A stretch of 64,000 nucleotides of DNA from Rhodanobacter sp. L36 (GTDB lineage Bacteria > Pseudomonadota > Gammaproteobacteria > Xanthomonadales > Rhodanobacteraceae). Location: positions 101,172-165,171 of the forward strand of contig NZ_LMUV01000006.1 in NCBI RefSeq assembly GCF_009765755.1, given 5' to 3'. Below are positions 28,811 to 37,068 of the stretch, in pieces. Position numbers and translations under genes: made by a program. The stretch's first letter is position 1. Each line of letters begins with the position of its first letter. The notes beneath the pieces are model-generated. The model had not been told where the DNA came from. It was given only the letters and a program-made list of their open reading frames with translations, and searched no databases.

Positions 28811-30400
28811 ATGAACACATACGATTTCATCATCGTCGGCGCGGGCTCCGCCGGTTGCGTGCTGGCCAACCGGCTCAGCGCGCAACCGGGCAAACGCGTA
28901 TTGCTGATCGAAGCAGGTGCGTCCGATTCCAATCCCCTGATCCACATGCCCGCAGGCATCGCGCGGCTTGCGAATAACCGACGGCTCAACTGGAACTATC
29001 ACACCGAGCCCGAGCCGCAGCTTCACCATCGGCGCCTGTGGTGGCCGCGAGGCAAGACACTGGGCGGCTCCAGTTCGATCAACGCCATGTGCTATGTGCG
29101 CGGCGTGCCGGCCGACTACGATGCCTGGGCGCAGGCGTGTGCGGATCCGCGCTGGTCTTGGTCGCAGGTGCTGCCGTGGTTTCTGCGCGGCGAGAACAAC
29201 ACGCGCGGCGCCGACGCGCTGCACGGCGTTGGCGGTCCGCTCGGTGTTTCCGATCTGCGTCACCACAACGTGCTTTCGTCGGCGTTGATTGATGCAGCTT
29301 GCGAAGCAGGATTCGAGCGCAATGACGATTTCAACGGAACGCATCAGTCGGGCTTCGGGCTCTATCAGGTAACGCAACGCGATGGTCGCCGCTGTTCGGC
29401 AGCTGCCGCGTACCTGAAAACCGTGCGCCATCGCGTCAACCTGCATGTGCGCACGGGTGCGCTGGTCGAACGGGTACTGATCGAGCAGGGTCGTGCTGTC
29501 GGCGTAATGTTGCGACACGGGCACCGCACATCCGAGCGCATCGAAGCGGGCGAAGTCATCTTCGCGGCCGGCGCGATCAACACGCCACAGTTGCTGATGC
29601 TTTCCGGGCTCGGGCCCGCCGATCACTTGCGCGAGCACGGCATCGACGTGATCGCCAACTTGCCCGATGTCGGCGCGAATCTGCAGGACCACCTCGACAT
29701 CTGCACGCTCGACGGAAGCACGCGCAAAGTCACCTACGATCATCTCAACGAACTGACCACGGGCCTGCGCTGGTTGATGCATCACGACGGGCCGGGTAGT
29801 TCGAACATCGCCGAAGCCGGTGGTTTCGTTCGCAGCCGGCTGGCCGACGATGCGCGCTGCGATCTGCAATTCCATTTCGTGCCTGCGCTGCTGGACGACC
29901 ACGGCCGTCATCGTCTGGACGGCTATGGCTACACCTTGCACGCGTGCTATCTGCATCCGCGCAGTCGCGGGCAGCTGCGACTGCGGTCGGCCGATCCGCT
30001 ACAACCGATCGCCATCCACGCGAATTATCTCAGCGACCCGGAAGGCAATGACATGCGTCGCATGATTGAAGCAGCGCAACTTTCGCGCGAGCTGTTCGAT
30101 CAACCGGCATTCGATGCTTATCGCGGGCGTCCTGTATTCCCCGAACAGCGACTCGACGGCGACGACGATTACGCCGACTTCATCCGGCGCAAGGCTGAAA
30201 CGATTTATCACCCGGTTGGCAGTTGCCGGATGGGCAGCGACGATCGTTCGGTGGTCGACAGCGAGTTGCGCGTGCGCGGTGTGGCGGGCTTGCGCGTCGT
30301 CGACGCATCGGTGATGCCGACCCTGCCGAGCGGCAATACGAATGCGCCGACGATCATGATCGCGGAGCGAGCCGGCGCGCTGATTCTTGGCGACGCATGA
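28811..30400 (+). CDS. GMC-family FAD oxidoreductase (choline/alcohol dehydrogenase-like)
   Basis: 529 residues. An N-terminal FAD-binding Rossmann motif (FIIVGAGSAGCVLANRLS), GMC signature 1 (GKTLGGSSSINAMCYVRG), GMC signature 2 (GAINTPQLLMLSGLGP), the active-site His region YHPVGSCRMG and the C-terminal VVDASVMPTLPSGNTNAP are all present. These flavoenzymes oxidise primary alcohols or choline; the substrate cannot be told from sequence. ATG 28811 fits the AGGG box at 28801-28804 better than ATG 28805. It has no neighbour in the betaine pathway, which argues against a dedicated choline dehydrogenase. Confidence 0.92.
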   Translation: MNTYDFIIVGAGSAGCVLANRLSAQPGKRVLLIEAGASDSNPLIHMPAGIARLANNRRLNWNYHTEPEPQLHHRRLWWPRGKTLGGSSSINAMCYVRGVPADYDAWAQACADPRWSWSQVLPWFLRGENNTRGADALHGVGGPLGVSDLRHHNVLSSALIDAACEAGFERNDDFNGTHQSGFGLYQVTQRDGRRCSAAAAYLKTVRHRVNLHVRTGALVERVLIEQGRAVGVMLRHGHRTSERIEAGEVIFAAGAINTPQLLMLSGLGPADHLREHGIDVIANLPDVGANLQDHLDICTLDGSTRKVTYDHLNELTTGLRWLMHHDGPGSSNIAEAGGFVRSRLADDARCDLQFHFVPALLDDHGRHRLDGYGYTLHACYLHPRSRGQLRLRSADPLQPIAIHANYLSDPEGNDMRRMIEAAQLSRELFDQPAFDAYRGRPVFPEQRLDGDDDYADFIRRKAETIYHPVGSCRMGSDDRSVVDSELRVRGVAGLRVVDASVMPTLPSGNTNAPTIMIAERAGALILGDA

Positions 30401-30436
30401 TGTGCGCGGCCCATGACGTGGGGGAAGAACGGTCGA

Positions 30437-32359
30437 TCAGATGGGTAGCGGGCAATGCAGGCTGGCACAGATCACCCGCAACAAGGCCGCTTCATCCGCG
30501 TTGACGACGCCGTCGGCGCGAATCGCGCTGACCAGACTCTGGACGAGCACGTCCTTGGCGATCGGCATCAACCCGTCCAGATCATCCAGCGCGCGCTCGA
30601 ACGGTGCCTGCCAGGCAAGGGGTGGCGCTTGCCAGTTCATCGCCTCGCCCGGAAACGCCTGCTGCATGGCGAGCAACCACGCGCGCCGCGATGCCGACTC
30701 GTCATTGCTGCCGTTGGCGGCCACGATGGCGCAGACCAGCACCACGCTGTCGCGGCACGAAGGAAGTTTCTTCAGGCCTTCCATCGGCGTGCGATTCGGA
30801 CGCTGCGCTTCCAGCAACTGCACACGCAGCAAACGGATCAGGCAATATTCATCGAGATCCACGCGTCCGTCGGCGCGCACGAGCGCATCCAGCGTGTCGA
30901 GCAGTGTCTGCCTACGACCATCGGGCAACTGTTTCAGCGCGGGAAAGGCGAGCGCTGCCAGCGGCAGTCGCAACTCTGGCGACAATGTTTCGACGTCGAC
31001 GAATGCGGCATCGGCATCGCGTCGCGCATCGTCACCGAAAGCATCAGCCACGATGCCGCGTTGACGCGCCTGCAGATCCGGCTGTGCGGATATCGCAAGC
31101 GACAGCACAACGACCAGTGCCGATTCCGGCTGACGAACTGCCGATGTGAGGCTGTCGGGAAGACTCCGACGCAATGCACCGGCCTGCTCGAAATCCGGCC
31201 CGCCCACTGCGGCTTGGGCGACGACCGCGCCGGCAACGATCGGAGGCAGCGATGACGGAAGCGAGATGCCCGGCATCTGCAGCGGATTCGATGCGGTTCC
31301 GGCACCCGGCGTGGACGATGGCGATGATGACGGCGCCTCGGCCTTCCTTTGCAGCGATACCGCGAACTGCACCAGATCCTCTTCGCGAAATCCCGGTTCG
31401 AGATCGCGGATGCGATCGACCAACGGCGGATGCGTGGCGAACAACGCGCTGAATTTTCCAGCTTCGCCAAAAAGCATGTGTGCCACTTCCTGTTTGTTGG
31501 CGACCTGCAATTCGGAGCCTTCGCTCAGCACCGCGATTTTTTTCAGCGCACCGGCGATGCCGTCGGTCTGTCGGGTGAACTGCACCGCCGATGCATCGGC
31601 CAGTGATTCGCGCGAGCGCGCCACGGCCGCCTGGATCAGACGTCCAAAGAAGTAGCCGATATAGCCCACCACGATCAGCGCCAGGCCGATCATCCAGACC
31701 TGACCGCCACCGCCATCGCGGCGACTGCTGCGCCCGCCGCCGAACCAGATCACCCGGCGCCCGACGACCGCCAGCACCAGGATGCCGAACAACAAACCCA
31801 TCAGGCGAATGTTCAGGCGCATGTCACCGTTGAGTACGTGGCTGAACTCGTGCGCGATCACGCCCTGCAGCTCGTCCCGATTGAGGTTGTCGAGGCAGCC
31901 TTGCGTCACGCATACCGCTGCGTCGGATGCCGAGTAACCGGCGGCGAACGCATTGATGCCGTGCTCTTCGACCATCAGGTAGATGTCAGGCACCGGCACG
32001 CCTGCGGCGATCGCCACTTCCTCGATGACGTTGCGCAGCTGACGCAATTGCGGATCGTGCGGATCGGTCGGAACCATCACCGCACCGACGCTTTCGGCGA
32101 CTGTCTTGCCGCCGCCGGAAAGACTCATGATGCGGAACAGGGAACTCAGACCGATGCCCGAGAGCACAACGACCGTGCTGGTGAAAATCAACGACGCGTT
32201 CGATGCAGTCGGTCCGCCGTCCGCCGGCCGGTGGTGGCCCATGGCGATCCATACGACCACATCGATGGCCACGACGATCGCGATCACCGCCAAGGCGAAC
32301 AACAGCACGAGTCGCCGGCTGCTGCTGCGCACGCGCGCTTGTTGCGCAAAGAAATCCAT
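30437..32359 (-). CDS. M48-family (HtpX/Ste24-like) membrane metalloprotease
   Basis: 640 residues. Two N-terminal transmembrane helices (about 18-40 and 56-76) precede the zinc-protease domain with VIAHEFSHVLNGD (HEFSH at 170-174). A further hydrophobic pair follows (LLFGILVLAVVGRRVI, MIGLALIVVGYIGYFFG) and then the downstream metal-ligand region SRESLADASAVQFTR. The C-terminal half (about 370-640) is a soluble extension, longer than HtpX, ending in a TerB-like acidic helical segment (RADGVVNADEAALLRVICAS). Its start has GGAG upstream. It follows lemA by 52 bases; LemA plus a large M48 protease is a common pair. Confidence 0.9.
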   Translation of the reverse strand: MDFFAQQARVRSSSRRLVLLFALAVIAIVVAIDVVVWIAMGHHRPADGGPTASNASLIFTSTVVVLSGIGLSSLFRIMSLSGGGKTVAESVGAVMVPTDPHDPQLRQLRNVIEEVAIAAGVPVPDIYLMVEEHGINAFAAGYSASDAAVCVTQGCLDNLNRDELQGVIAHEFSHVLNGDMRLNIRLMGLLFGILVLAVVGRRVIWFGGGRSSRRDGGGGQVWMIGLALIVVGYIGYFFGRLIQAAVARSRESLADASAVQFTRQTDGIAGALKKIAVLSEGSELQVANKQEVAHMLFGEAGKFSALFATHPPLVDRIRDLEPGFREEDLVQFAVSLQRKAEAPSSSPSSTPGAGTASNPLQMPGISLPSSLPPIVAGAVVAQAAVGGPDFEQAGALRRSLPDSLTSAVRQPESALVVVLSLAISAQPDLQARQRGIVADAFGDDARRDADAAFVDVETLSPELRLPLAALAFPALKQLPDGRRQTLLDTLDALVRADGRVDLDEYCLIRLLRVQLLEAQRPNRTPMEGLKKLPSCRDSVVLVCAIVAANGSNDESASRRAWLLAMQQAFPGEAMNWQAPPLAWQAPFERALDDLDGLMPIAKDVLVQSLVSAIRADGVVNADEAALLRVICASLHCPLPI

Positions 32360-32411
32360 CGGGTCTCCTGCCGAGCGATCACCGCGACTCACGTCGCGGT
32401 GACGCAGACGA

Positions 32412-32999
32412 TCAGGTGAAGGAAACCTTTGGCGCGTCGCGCACGGCCGGATCCTCGACCTTCAGCGGCTCGGCCGCGACAAACCCGAAGCTGTTGGCCA
32501 CGAACGAGGCCGGAAACACTTCGCGCTTGTTGTTATAGGTCATCACCGAATCGTTATAGGCCTGACGCGCGAATGCGACACGGTTTTCCGTGGAGGTTAG
32601 CTCCTCGGAGAGCTGCATCATCGTCTGGTTGGCCTTCAGATCAGGATACGCCTCACTGAGTGCGAACAAACGACCCAGATTTTGTGTCAAAGCATTTTCG
32701 CTGCTTGAAAGTTGCTGCATCGCCGCCGGGTCGCCAGGGTTTGCCTTGGCACTTGCCAATCCACTCACCGCCGCATTGCGGGCCTGTACCACCGCTTCCA
32801 GCGTGCCGCGTTCATGGGCGAGATAGCCCTTCGCGGTTTCGACCAGATTCGGAATCAGGTCGTGACGTCGGGTCAGCTGCACATCGATCTGCGCAAAGGC
32901 ATTCTTGTAGCCATTACGCGAAGTCACCAGTGCGTTGTAGATCGCCACGAAGTACAAGACAATCAGAACGACAACAATCAGAACAATGATCAGACCCAT
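32412..32999 (-). CDS. lemA: LemA family protein
   Basis: 195 residues: one N-terminal transmembrane helix (MGLIIVLIVVVLIVLYFVAI) followed by the LemA helical domain with YNALVTSRNGYKNAFAQIDV, QLTRRHDLIPNLVETAKGY and ENRVAFARQAYNDSVMTYN. The start at 32999 follows GGTGGAGGA. LemA proteins are inner-membrane proteins of unclear biochemical role, often co-operonic with M48 proteases, as here. Only 55 bases separate it from the divergent serine hydrolase, so promoters must overlap. Confidence 0.93.
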   Translation of the reverse strand: MGLIIVLIVVVLIVLYFVAIYNALVTSRNGYKNAFAQIDVQLTRRHDLIPNLVETAKGYLAHERGTLEAVVQARNAAVSGLASAKANPGDPAAMQQLSSSENALTQNLGRLFALSEAYPDLKANQTMMQLSEELTSTENRVAFARQAYNDSVMTYNNKREVFPASFVANSFGFVAAEPLKVEDPAVRDAPKVSFT

Positions 33000-33054
33000 C
33001 GCTATATCCTCCACCCAACGGCGCTTCCCCACGCCGGAATCAAGCCAGAATACC

Positions 33055-34368
33055 ATGCAGTTTCGAAAGTTTTTCCTGTTGATCGCCGGCGCGATCACGC
33101 TCGTATGTCCGCCCGTTTTCGCGGGTACTCAAGGCGCTGCGCCACGGCCTGTCGTGGACGCACCAGGCAAGCTGTCTTCGTTGCCATCCGCACGCGTGAA
33201 GGCGACGTTCGCCGACTACCAGCACTGGCTCGACAAGCTCGATGAACGCCATGCGGTGGCCGGCCTGGCGACCGCGGTGGTGGTCGACGACAAGGTGGCA
33301 TTCGAACGCACCATCGGATACGCCGATGCGTCGTCGCATCAGCCGATCACACCGAACACCGTGTTTCGCCTCGCGTCGCTGTCGAAAGCTTTTGCGACGG
33401 CGTTGACCGGCTTGCTTGTCGATGACGGCAAGCTGGCGTGGGATACCCGCCTGATCGACGTGCTGCCTTACTTCAAGCTCAAGGACATGCAGGCGTCGCA
33501 ACAGGCCACCGTCGCCGACATCATGGGCCAGCGCCTGGGACTGCCGCACAACACGTACGACAACATGCTCGAAGGCGACATCCCGTACGAAGAGCTGGTG
33601 CGCAAACTCGACGAAGTCGACATGACCTGCGCCGTGGGTCAGTGCTACGGCTATCAGAACGTGGCGTTCGGCATGATCGGTGACGTGGTGCAGGCGCGCA
33701 CCGGCGATTTTTTCTATCGGCTGGTCGACAAGCGCATCTTCTATCCGCTGGGCATGACAACGGCGAGTTATGGCCGCGCCGCGCTGGAAGCGAGCAAGAG
33801 TTGGGCGCGTCCGCATCGACCATCGGGCCGCGGCTGGGTTCCGTTCGAACCCAGCGAAACTTATTACCGCGTCGCGCCCGCCGCAGGTGTCAATGCCAGT
33901 CTTCATGACATGGAAAAATGGCTGATAGCGCAGATGGGCGGACGTCCGGATGTGTTGCCGCCGGCGATGCTGGACATCGTGCATGCGCCCGGTGTGCCGA
34001 CACCCACCGAGCTGCGTGCCACGCCGTGGCGCAGCGCGCGACTGACTGCAGCGCACTACGCCATGGGCTGGCGCGTTTACGAATACGGCGGCGAAACGTT
34101 GATCTATCACGCAGGCGCGGTGGCGGGCTATCGCACGATGATCGGCTTCTTTCCGAAGTACCACGTTGGCGTGGTCACGCTGTGGAACTCCACCGGTCCC
34201 GTACCGAGCGGCCTGATGCCGATGGTGTTCGACAGCTTGCTCGGGTTGCCGCACGTCGACTGGGCCGGCGTCGAAAGCGAAGCTCCCGCGAAAGCAGCAG
34301 CGCCGAAGCATGGCAAGAAGAAAGCAAAGGCTCGCACGCGCAAGCATCGGCCTGTACGTCGTCACTGA
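33055..34368 (+). CDS. Exported class C beta-lactamase-like serine hydrolase
   Basis: 437 residues with a signal peptide (MQFRKFFLLIAGAITLVCPPVFA-G). The penicillin-binding/AmpC-like domain shows RLASLSKAFATAL (SxxK nucleophile), CYGYQNVAFGMIG (YxN) and YHAGAVAGYRTMIGF (HAG in place of KTG). The C-terminus is a Lys/Arg/His-rich tail (KHGKKKAKARTRKHRPVRRH) of unknown purpose, perhaps binding anionic envelope polymers. Such enzymes hydrolyse esters, D-amino peptides or beta-lactams; activity is not predictable. A strong hairpin follows the stop. Confidence 0.9.
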   Translation: MQFRKFFLLIAGAITLVCPPVFAGTQGAAPRPVVDAPGKLSSLPSARVKATFADYQHWLDKLDERHAVAGLATAVVVDDKVAFERTIGYADASSHQPITPNTVFRLASLSKAFATALTGLLVDDGKLAWDTRLIDVLPYFKLKDMQASQQATVADIMGQRLGLPHNTYDNMLEGDIPYEELVRKLDEVDMTCAVGQCYGYQNVAFGMIGDVVQARTGDFFYRLVDKRIFYPLGMTTASYGRAALEASKSWARPHRPSGRGWVPFEPSETYYRVAPAAGVNASLHDMEKWLIAQMGGRPDVLPPAMLDIVHAPGVPTPTELRATPWRSARLTAAHYAMGWRVYEYGGETLIYHAGAVAGYRTMIGFFPKYHVGVVTLWNSTGPVPSGLMPMVFDSLLGLPHVDWAGVESEAPAKAAAPKHGKKKAKARTRKHRPVRRH

Positions 34369-34390
34369 ATCGGAACAGCGATGGTTACAA

Positions 34391-34421
34391 AGAAAGGGCG
34401 CATGAAACATGCGCCCTTTCT
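34391..34421. terminator. Bidirectional hairpin terminator
   Basis: A perfect 14-bp stem (34391-34404 with 34408-34421) and three-base loop between convergent genes. The plus side is followed by GTTTT. Partly A/T-ended arms let it serve both strands. Confidence 0.8.
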
Positions 34422-34446
34422 GTTTTCCACTTCCATATCGCAGCGG

Positions 34447-35487
34447 TTAGAGTTTGAACTCGATGCGTTGCTGCTTGACGCTGTCTACCGCAACACCGCC
34501 TTTCATCGCAGGCGTGAAGCGATATTTCTCGATGGCATCCAGTGCGGCGCGTTCGAAAACGTGGCGAGGCTGTGCGTCGACCACCTTGACGTCCGACGTG
34601 CGACCGTCCGCACCGACCGTGAACGACACCATGACCCAGCCTTCCTGCCGCGCACGCATCGCCGCCGTCGGGAAGCGAGCCGGCGACGCCCGCAACAAGA
34701 CAGCGTCACTGTTTTGTCCACCTGCCGCGCTGGCCGCCGGACTCTGCTCGGATTGCAGCGGTTGCGCCGCGGCCGTCTGTTGCTGTGGCGTCGGCTGCAC
34801 GACACGCGCCTGTGCAGCCTTCTGTTGCTCGGCAAGCCTCGCCTTCTGCTGTTCGGCAGCTGCCAGTTGATCCGCAGCCAATTTGTCCGCTGCGGCCTTT
34901 TGCGCCGCGGCCAGCTGGGCCTTCTGCTGATCGACCACATCCTGTTGTTGCTTGTCGAGCAACTTGCGTTGCGCGTCGAGCTTGGAACGCAGGATGGTCA
35001 AGGTGAAGTTGGCGGGGTCGGCTTTGGCGAGCAGATCGATCTGACGCTGAGCTTCATTGAAGTCGCGTGAGTTGACTGCCTGTTCCGCCGATGTCGCCGC
35101 GAACGGAAAAGTCTCGCGCAACGCATCGGACGCCACCTGATTCCCCGGCTGTTTCGTGAGCACGCGCAGATAGAACTCAAAGGCGTTGTTGCCAGCCGGT
35201 GCGAGATATCGCTGCTCGTTGATGGCTTTGCGTGCCTCGCCGAGCAGCTGATCGATATCCATGCCGGCAACATTTGCTGGCGGCGGTGGCGCTGCGCGTT
35301 CCGCAGCGGACACCGGCGTGGACGGATGGCCACCGCCGTCCTCCATCACCAGTTCCTGATGCGGCTTGATGATGAGGAACCATGCACCGATGGCAAGCAA
35401 GGCGATGATGGCAATGATGGCAATGACTAAAGGCCTGACGGCCCCGCGCGCATGCCGGCGCGCAGCAGTTCTCGTTCGGGTATCCAT
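34447..35487 (-). CDS. TonB-family energy-transducer-like protein
   Basis: 346 residues. A basic N-terminus and one transmembrane helix (LVIAIIAIIALLAIGAWFLI, about 22-41) are followed by a periplasmic helical region with TPR-like spacing. A long Lys/Gln/Ala coiled coil (about 175-235, KLLDKQQQDVVDQQKAQLAA onward) then leads to a C-terminal TonB domain (RQEGWVMVSFTVGADGR ... ALDAIEKYRFTPAMKGG). No exbB/exbD neighbours are present, so it may borrow a remote motor or act as a periplasmic scaffold. The start at 35487 follows GCGAGAG. Confidence 0.82.
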   Translation of the reverse strand: MDTRTRTAARRHARGAVRPLVIAIIAIIALLAIGAWFLIIKPHQELVMEDGGGHPSTPVSAAERAAPPPPANVAGMDIDQLLGEARKAINEQRYLAPAGNNAFEFYLRVLTKQPGNQVASDALRETFPFAATSAEQAVNSRDFNEAQRQIDLLAKADPANFTLTILRSKLDAQRKLLDKQQQDVVDQQKAQLAAAQKAAADKLAADQLAAAEQQKARLAEQQKAAQARVVQPTPQQQTAAAQPLQSEQSPAASAAGGQNSDAVLLRASPARFPTAAMRARQEGWVMVSFTVGADGRTSDVKVVDAQPRHVFERAALDAIEKYRFTPAMKGGVAVDSVKQQRIEFKL

Positions 35488-35710
35488 GGTCTCTCGCTGA
35501 GTGTCGACAGATACCCGCGCTTTTTCCCCCTGTAGGAGCAACCAGTCCCCCGGACTTGTTGCGGCGCGGATGAGCGAAAGGTAACTCCAACGGGCCGAGA
35601 CGGCAAATGGCCGTCCGCGTGGTGGTCGAAGAATCTTGCTATCGGTTGTACCGGGCTTCGCGGGCGTTGCCTCACGCGGTCGGAAAGTTTCTCGATCCCT
35701 GAAACGAAGA

Positions 35711-35776
35711 ATCCCGGCCGGGCCGGGATGAATCTTCTTCGAAGTGCTCTCCCCGCGCTGGGCACCGCGGGGAGAG
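35711..35776 (-). terminator. Two successive hairpins downstream of the MetJ/H1-like gene
   Basis: Reading the minus strand, an 11-bp stem (35747-35757 with 35766-35776) comes first, then a seven-bp GC stem (35711-35717 with 35723-35729) followed by TTCTTCGTTT. Together they probably end the transcript of the gene stopping at 35821. Neither has a long T-run. Confidence 0.5.
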
Positions 35777-35820
35777 AAGTCGATTTACCTATTATTAGTG
35801 TGCAGCGTATTGCGTGACGC

Positions 35821-36324
35821 TTACTTCTTGGCTTTTGCGGTCTTGGTGGCTTTCATCACCTTGGCCGGTGCAGCTTTCTTGGCGGCGGCCTTCTTCGGCG
35901 CAGCCTTCTTGGCGACTTTCTTCACCGCAGCTTTCTTTGCGGTTTTCTTGGCGGCGGCCTTCTTCGGCGCAGCCTTCTTCACGGCTTTCTTGGCTGCCGG
36001 CTTCTTGGCGGCAACCTTCTTCACGGTGGATTTCTTGGCGGCCTTCTTGGCGGCCGGTTTCTTTGCAGCGGATTTCTTGGCAGTGGCCATAGTTCGTCTC
36101 AGCTCCTCATCAGTTGGCAGTGGTTGCCCAGTAAAAGCGTGCAGGAACGCTTCGACCAACAAGTCGCTGTTGGTAGCGTGCCGTAAATTGTTCACTTGAC
36201 GGTGCGTGCGCAAATCGGAAAGCCGCCGCAAGACATGCAGCGGAATCGAGACAGTGATCTTGCGAACTGCGTTCGCCTTTTCACCGTGCTCAACGTACGG
36301 CTTGATGAATTTTGCTGTCGCCAT
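35821..36324 (-). CDS. MetJ-like ribbon-helix-helix domain fused to a histone-H1-like Lys/Ala tail
   Basis: 167 residues in two parts. Residues 1-77 read as Met[18 protein letters not shown], then [12 protein letters not shown] and [13 protein letters not shown]. The beta-strand Lys and Thr that contact DNA in MetJ (K22, T24 here) and the helix with Glu58 and Phe64 are kept, while the MetJ Arg42 position is His41. At Met79 the MetJ sequence stops and an H1-like tail of AAKK/APKK units runs to the end. The normal MetJ C-terminal third is missing. The start at 36324 has GGGGAAAG; Met79 (36090-36088) could serve as an internal start. Probably a nucleoid-associated or specialised DNA-binding protein; its role is unknown. 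Confidence 0.85.
   Translation of the reverse strand: MATAKFIKPYVEHGEKANAVRKITVSIPLHVLRRLSDLRTHRQVNNLRHATNSDLLVEAFLHAFTGQPLPTDEELRRTMATAKKSAAKKPAAKKAAKKSTVKKVAAKKPAAKKAVKKAAPKKAAAKKTAKKAAVKKVAKKAAPKKAAAKKAAPAKVMKATKTAKAKK
35830..36087 (-). repeat. Lys/Ala-coding low-complexity repeat tract
   Basis: The tract encodes about 85 residues made almost only of Lys, Ala, Pro, Val and Thr in 3-6 residue units such as AAKKPAAKK and APKKAAAKK. At DNA level near-identical blocks recur (for example GCAGCCTTCTTCGGCGC-like units), so length variation by slippage or recombination is expected between strains. Confidence 0.8.
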
Positions 36325-36352
36325 AACGCACTTTCCCCGTGATCTGTTGCGA

Positions 36353-36381
36353 AAGCTATCCCCGAAGATTTCCGGTGTCAA
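36353..36381 (-). promoter_or_regulatory. Predicted sigma-70 promoter of the MetJ/H1-like gene
   Basis: On the minus strand a consensus -35 TTGACA (36376-36381) and -10 TAGCTT (36353-36358) are separated by 17 bases. The start codon lies 28 bases beyond the -10 box. Confidence 0.6.
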
Positions 36382-36404
36382 TTGATTTTAGCCATGAAAT
36401 CAAT
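36381..36404. promoter_or_regulatory. Inverted repeat abutting the -35 box
   Basis: A perfect eight-bp inverted repeat, ATTGATTT (36381-36388) and AAATCAAT (36397-36404), with an eight-base spacer. It touches the -35 hexamer, the position of an operator or activator site for a dimeric regulator. Confidence 0.45.
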
Positions 36405-36477
36405 CGGCTCCGACAACCCCGAAACCCTCAAAGCCCGATGCAGCAACGGCTCGCGGCCAATACGGCAATATTTAATT

Positions 36478-36497
36478 GGACGTCCATACGTCCATAC
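36478..36497. promoter_or_regulatory. Tandem octamer repeat resembling MetJ met-boxes
   Basis: The octamer CGTCCATA occurs twice head-to-tail (36481-36488 and 36489-36496). In the met-box register the two units are GGACGTCC and ATACGTCC, each six of eight matches to the known MetJ consensus AGACGTCT. It lies about 155 bases upstream of the MetJ-like start. MetJ dimers bind tandem eight-bp sites, so this is a candidate autoregulatory operator. Confidence 0.35.
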
Positions 36498-37020
36498 AAA
36501 AAAGTCATGAAAAGCGGCCTGTGCTTCGAAAGCATTGCTGCGCAAGGGTTTCAGGGCAATTGGCAAGTCCGGCGATGCGACGAGAATTTTTCTTCTCCGA
36601 AAATTGCTCATTGAAATTTTGCGATGTGCCTGCTTGTTCCGGACATGAACGCAGGGCCACTGAGGGGCTCGGAAGGGTCAAAAATAATTTGCAAATATCC
36701 GAGCCGCGCATCCGTTTTCGGTCTCGAACATCTTTCGAAGGCGACGAGTCATGTCGACTGACTCGTTTGTTCGCGATGCGATGCCGATCATTTTTTCGAT
36801 GCGCGCGATCGCTTCACGAGAAAATTTTCGGCCACATTTTTCTCTCGTCGATCACGTCGTGCGACTTTGAAGCGAAGCATCGCAAGAAGATTTAGCAGGC
36901 GCACTGGTCGATGACGATCGATATCGAAATCGTGATGCGATGCGTGCACTCGGCGTGACGATGCAATGAAAAACTTCAGGGCTCGAAGAGCAACGGAATC
37001 CGGTGCCGAATATCAAATGA

Positions 37021-37045
37021 AGACGGCCGCACAAGGCGGCCGTCT
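37021..37045 (-). terminator. Hairpin terminator after gcvH
   Basis: A perfect ten-bp GC-rich stem (37021-37030 with 37036-37045) with a five-base loop, 24 bases past the gcvH stop. On the minus strand it is followed by a T-rich stretch (TCATTTGAT). Confidence 0.75.
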
Positions 37046-37068
37046 AAAAAAAGAGTTCGGAGTGAAGC

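Larger units (their letters stand above)
36325..37068. other. 744-base intergenic region of lower GC
   Basis: Apart from the promoter, the inverted repeat, the tandem octamer and the gcvH terminator, I see no gene here. Open frames exist on both strands (up to about 140 codons), but none has an RBS, natural composition or recognisable motif. The stretch 36600-36960 is clearly richer in A/T than its surroundings, with several TTTT-containing clusters and repeated GATGCGA/TCGATG words, and may hold a small RNA or a protein-binding region. Confidence 0.5.

Noticed and set aside
35830-36087. The Lys/Ala repeat tract as a possible CRISPR-like or satellite array
   Set aside because: The repeats are codon-level units of an H1-like protein tail, without spacers or conserved repeat length.
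36378-36611. A 77-codon minus-strand frame overlapping the MetJ/H1-like promoter
   Set aside because: No RBS or family resemblance, and it overlaps the predicted regulatory elements.
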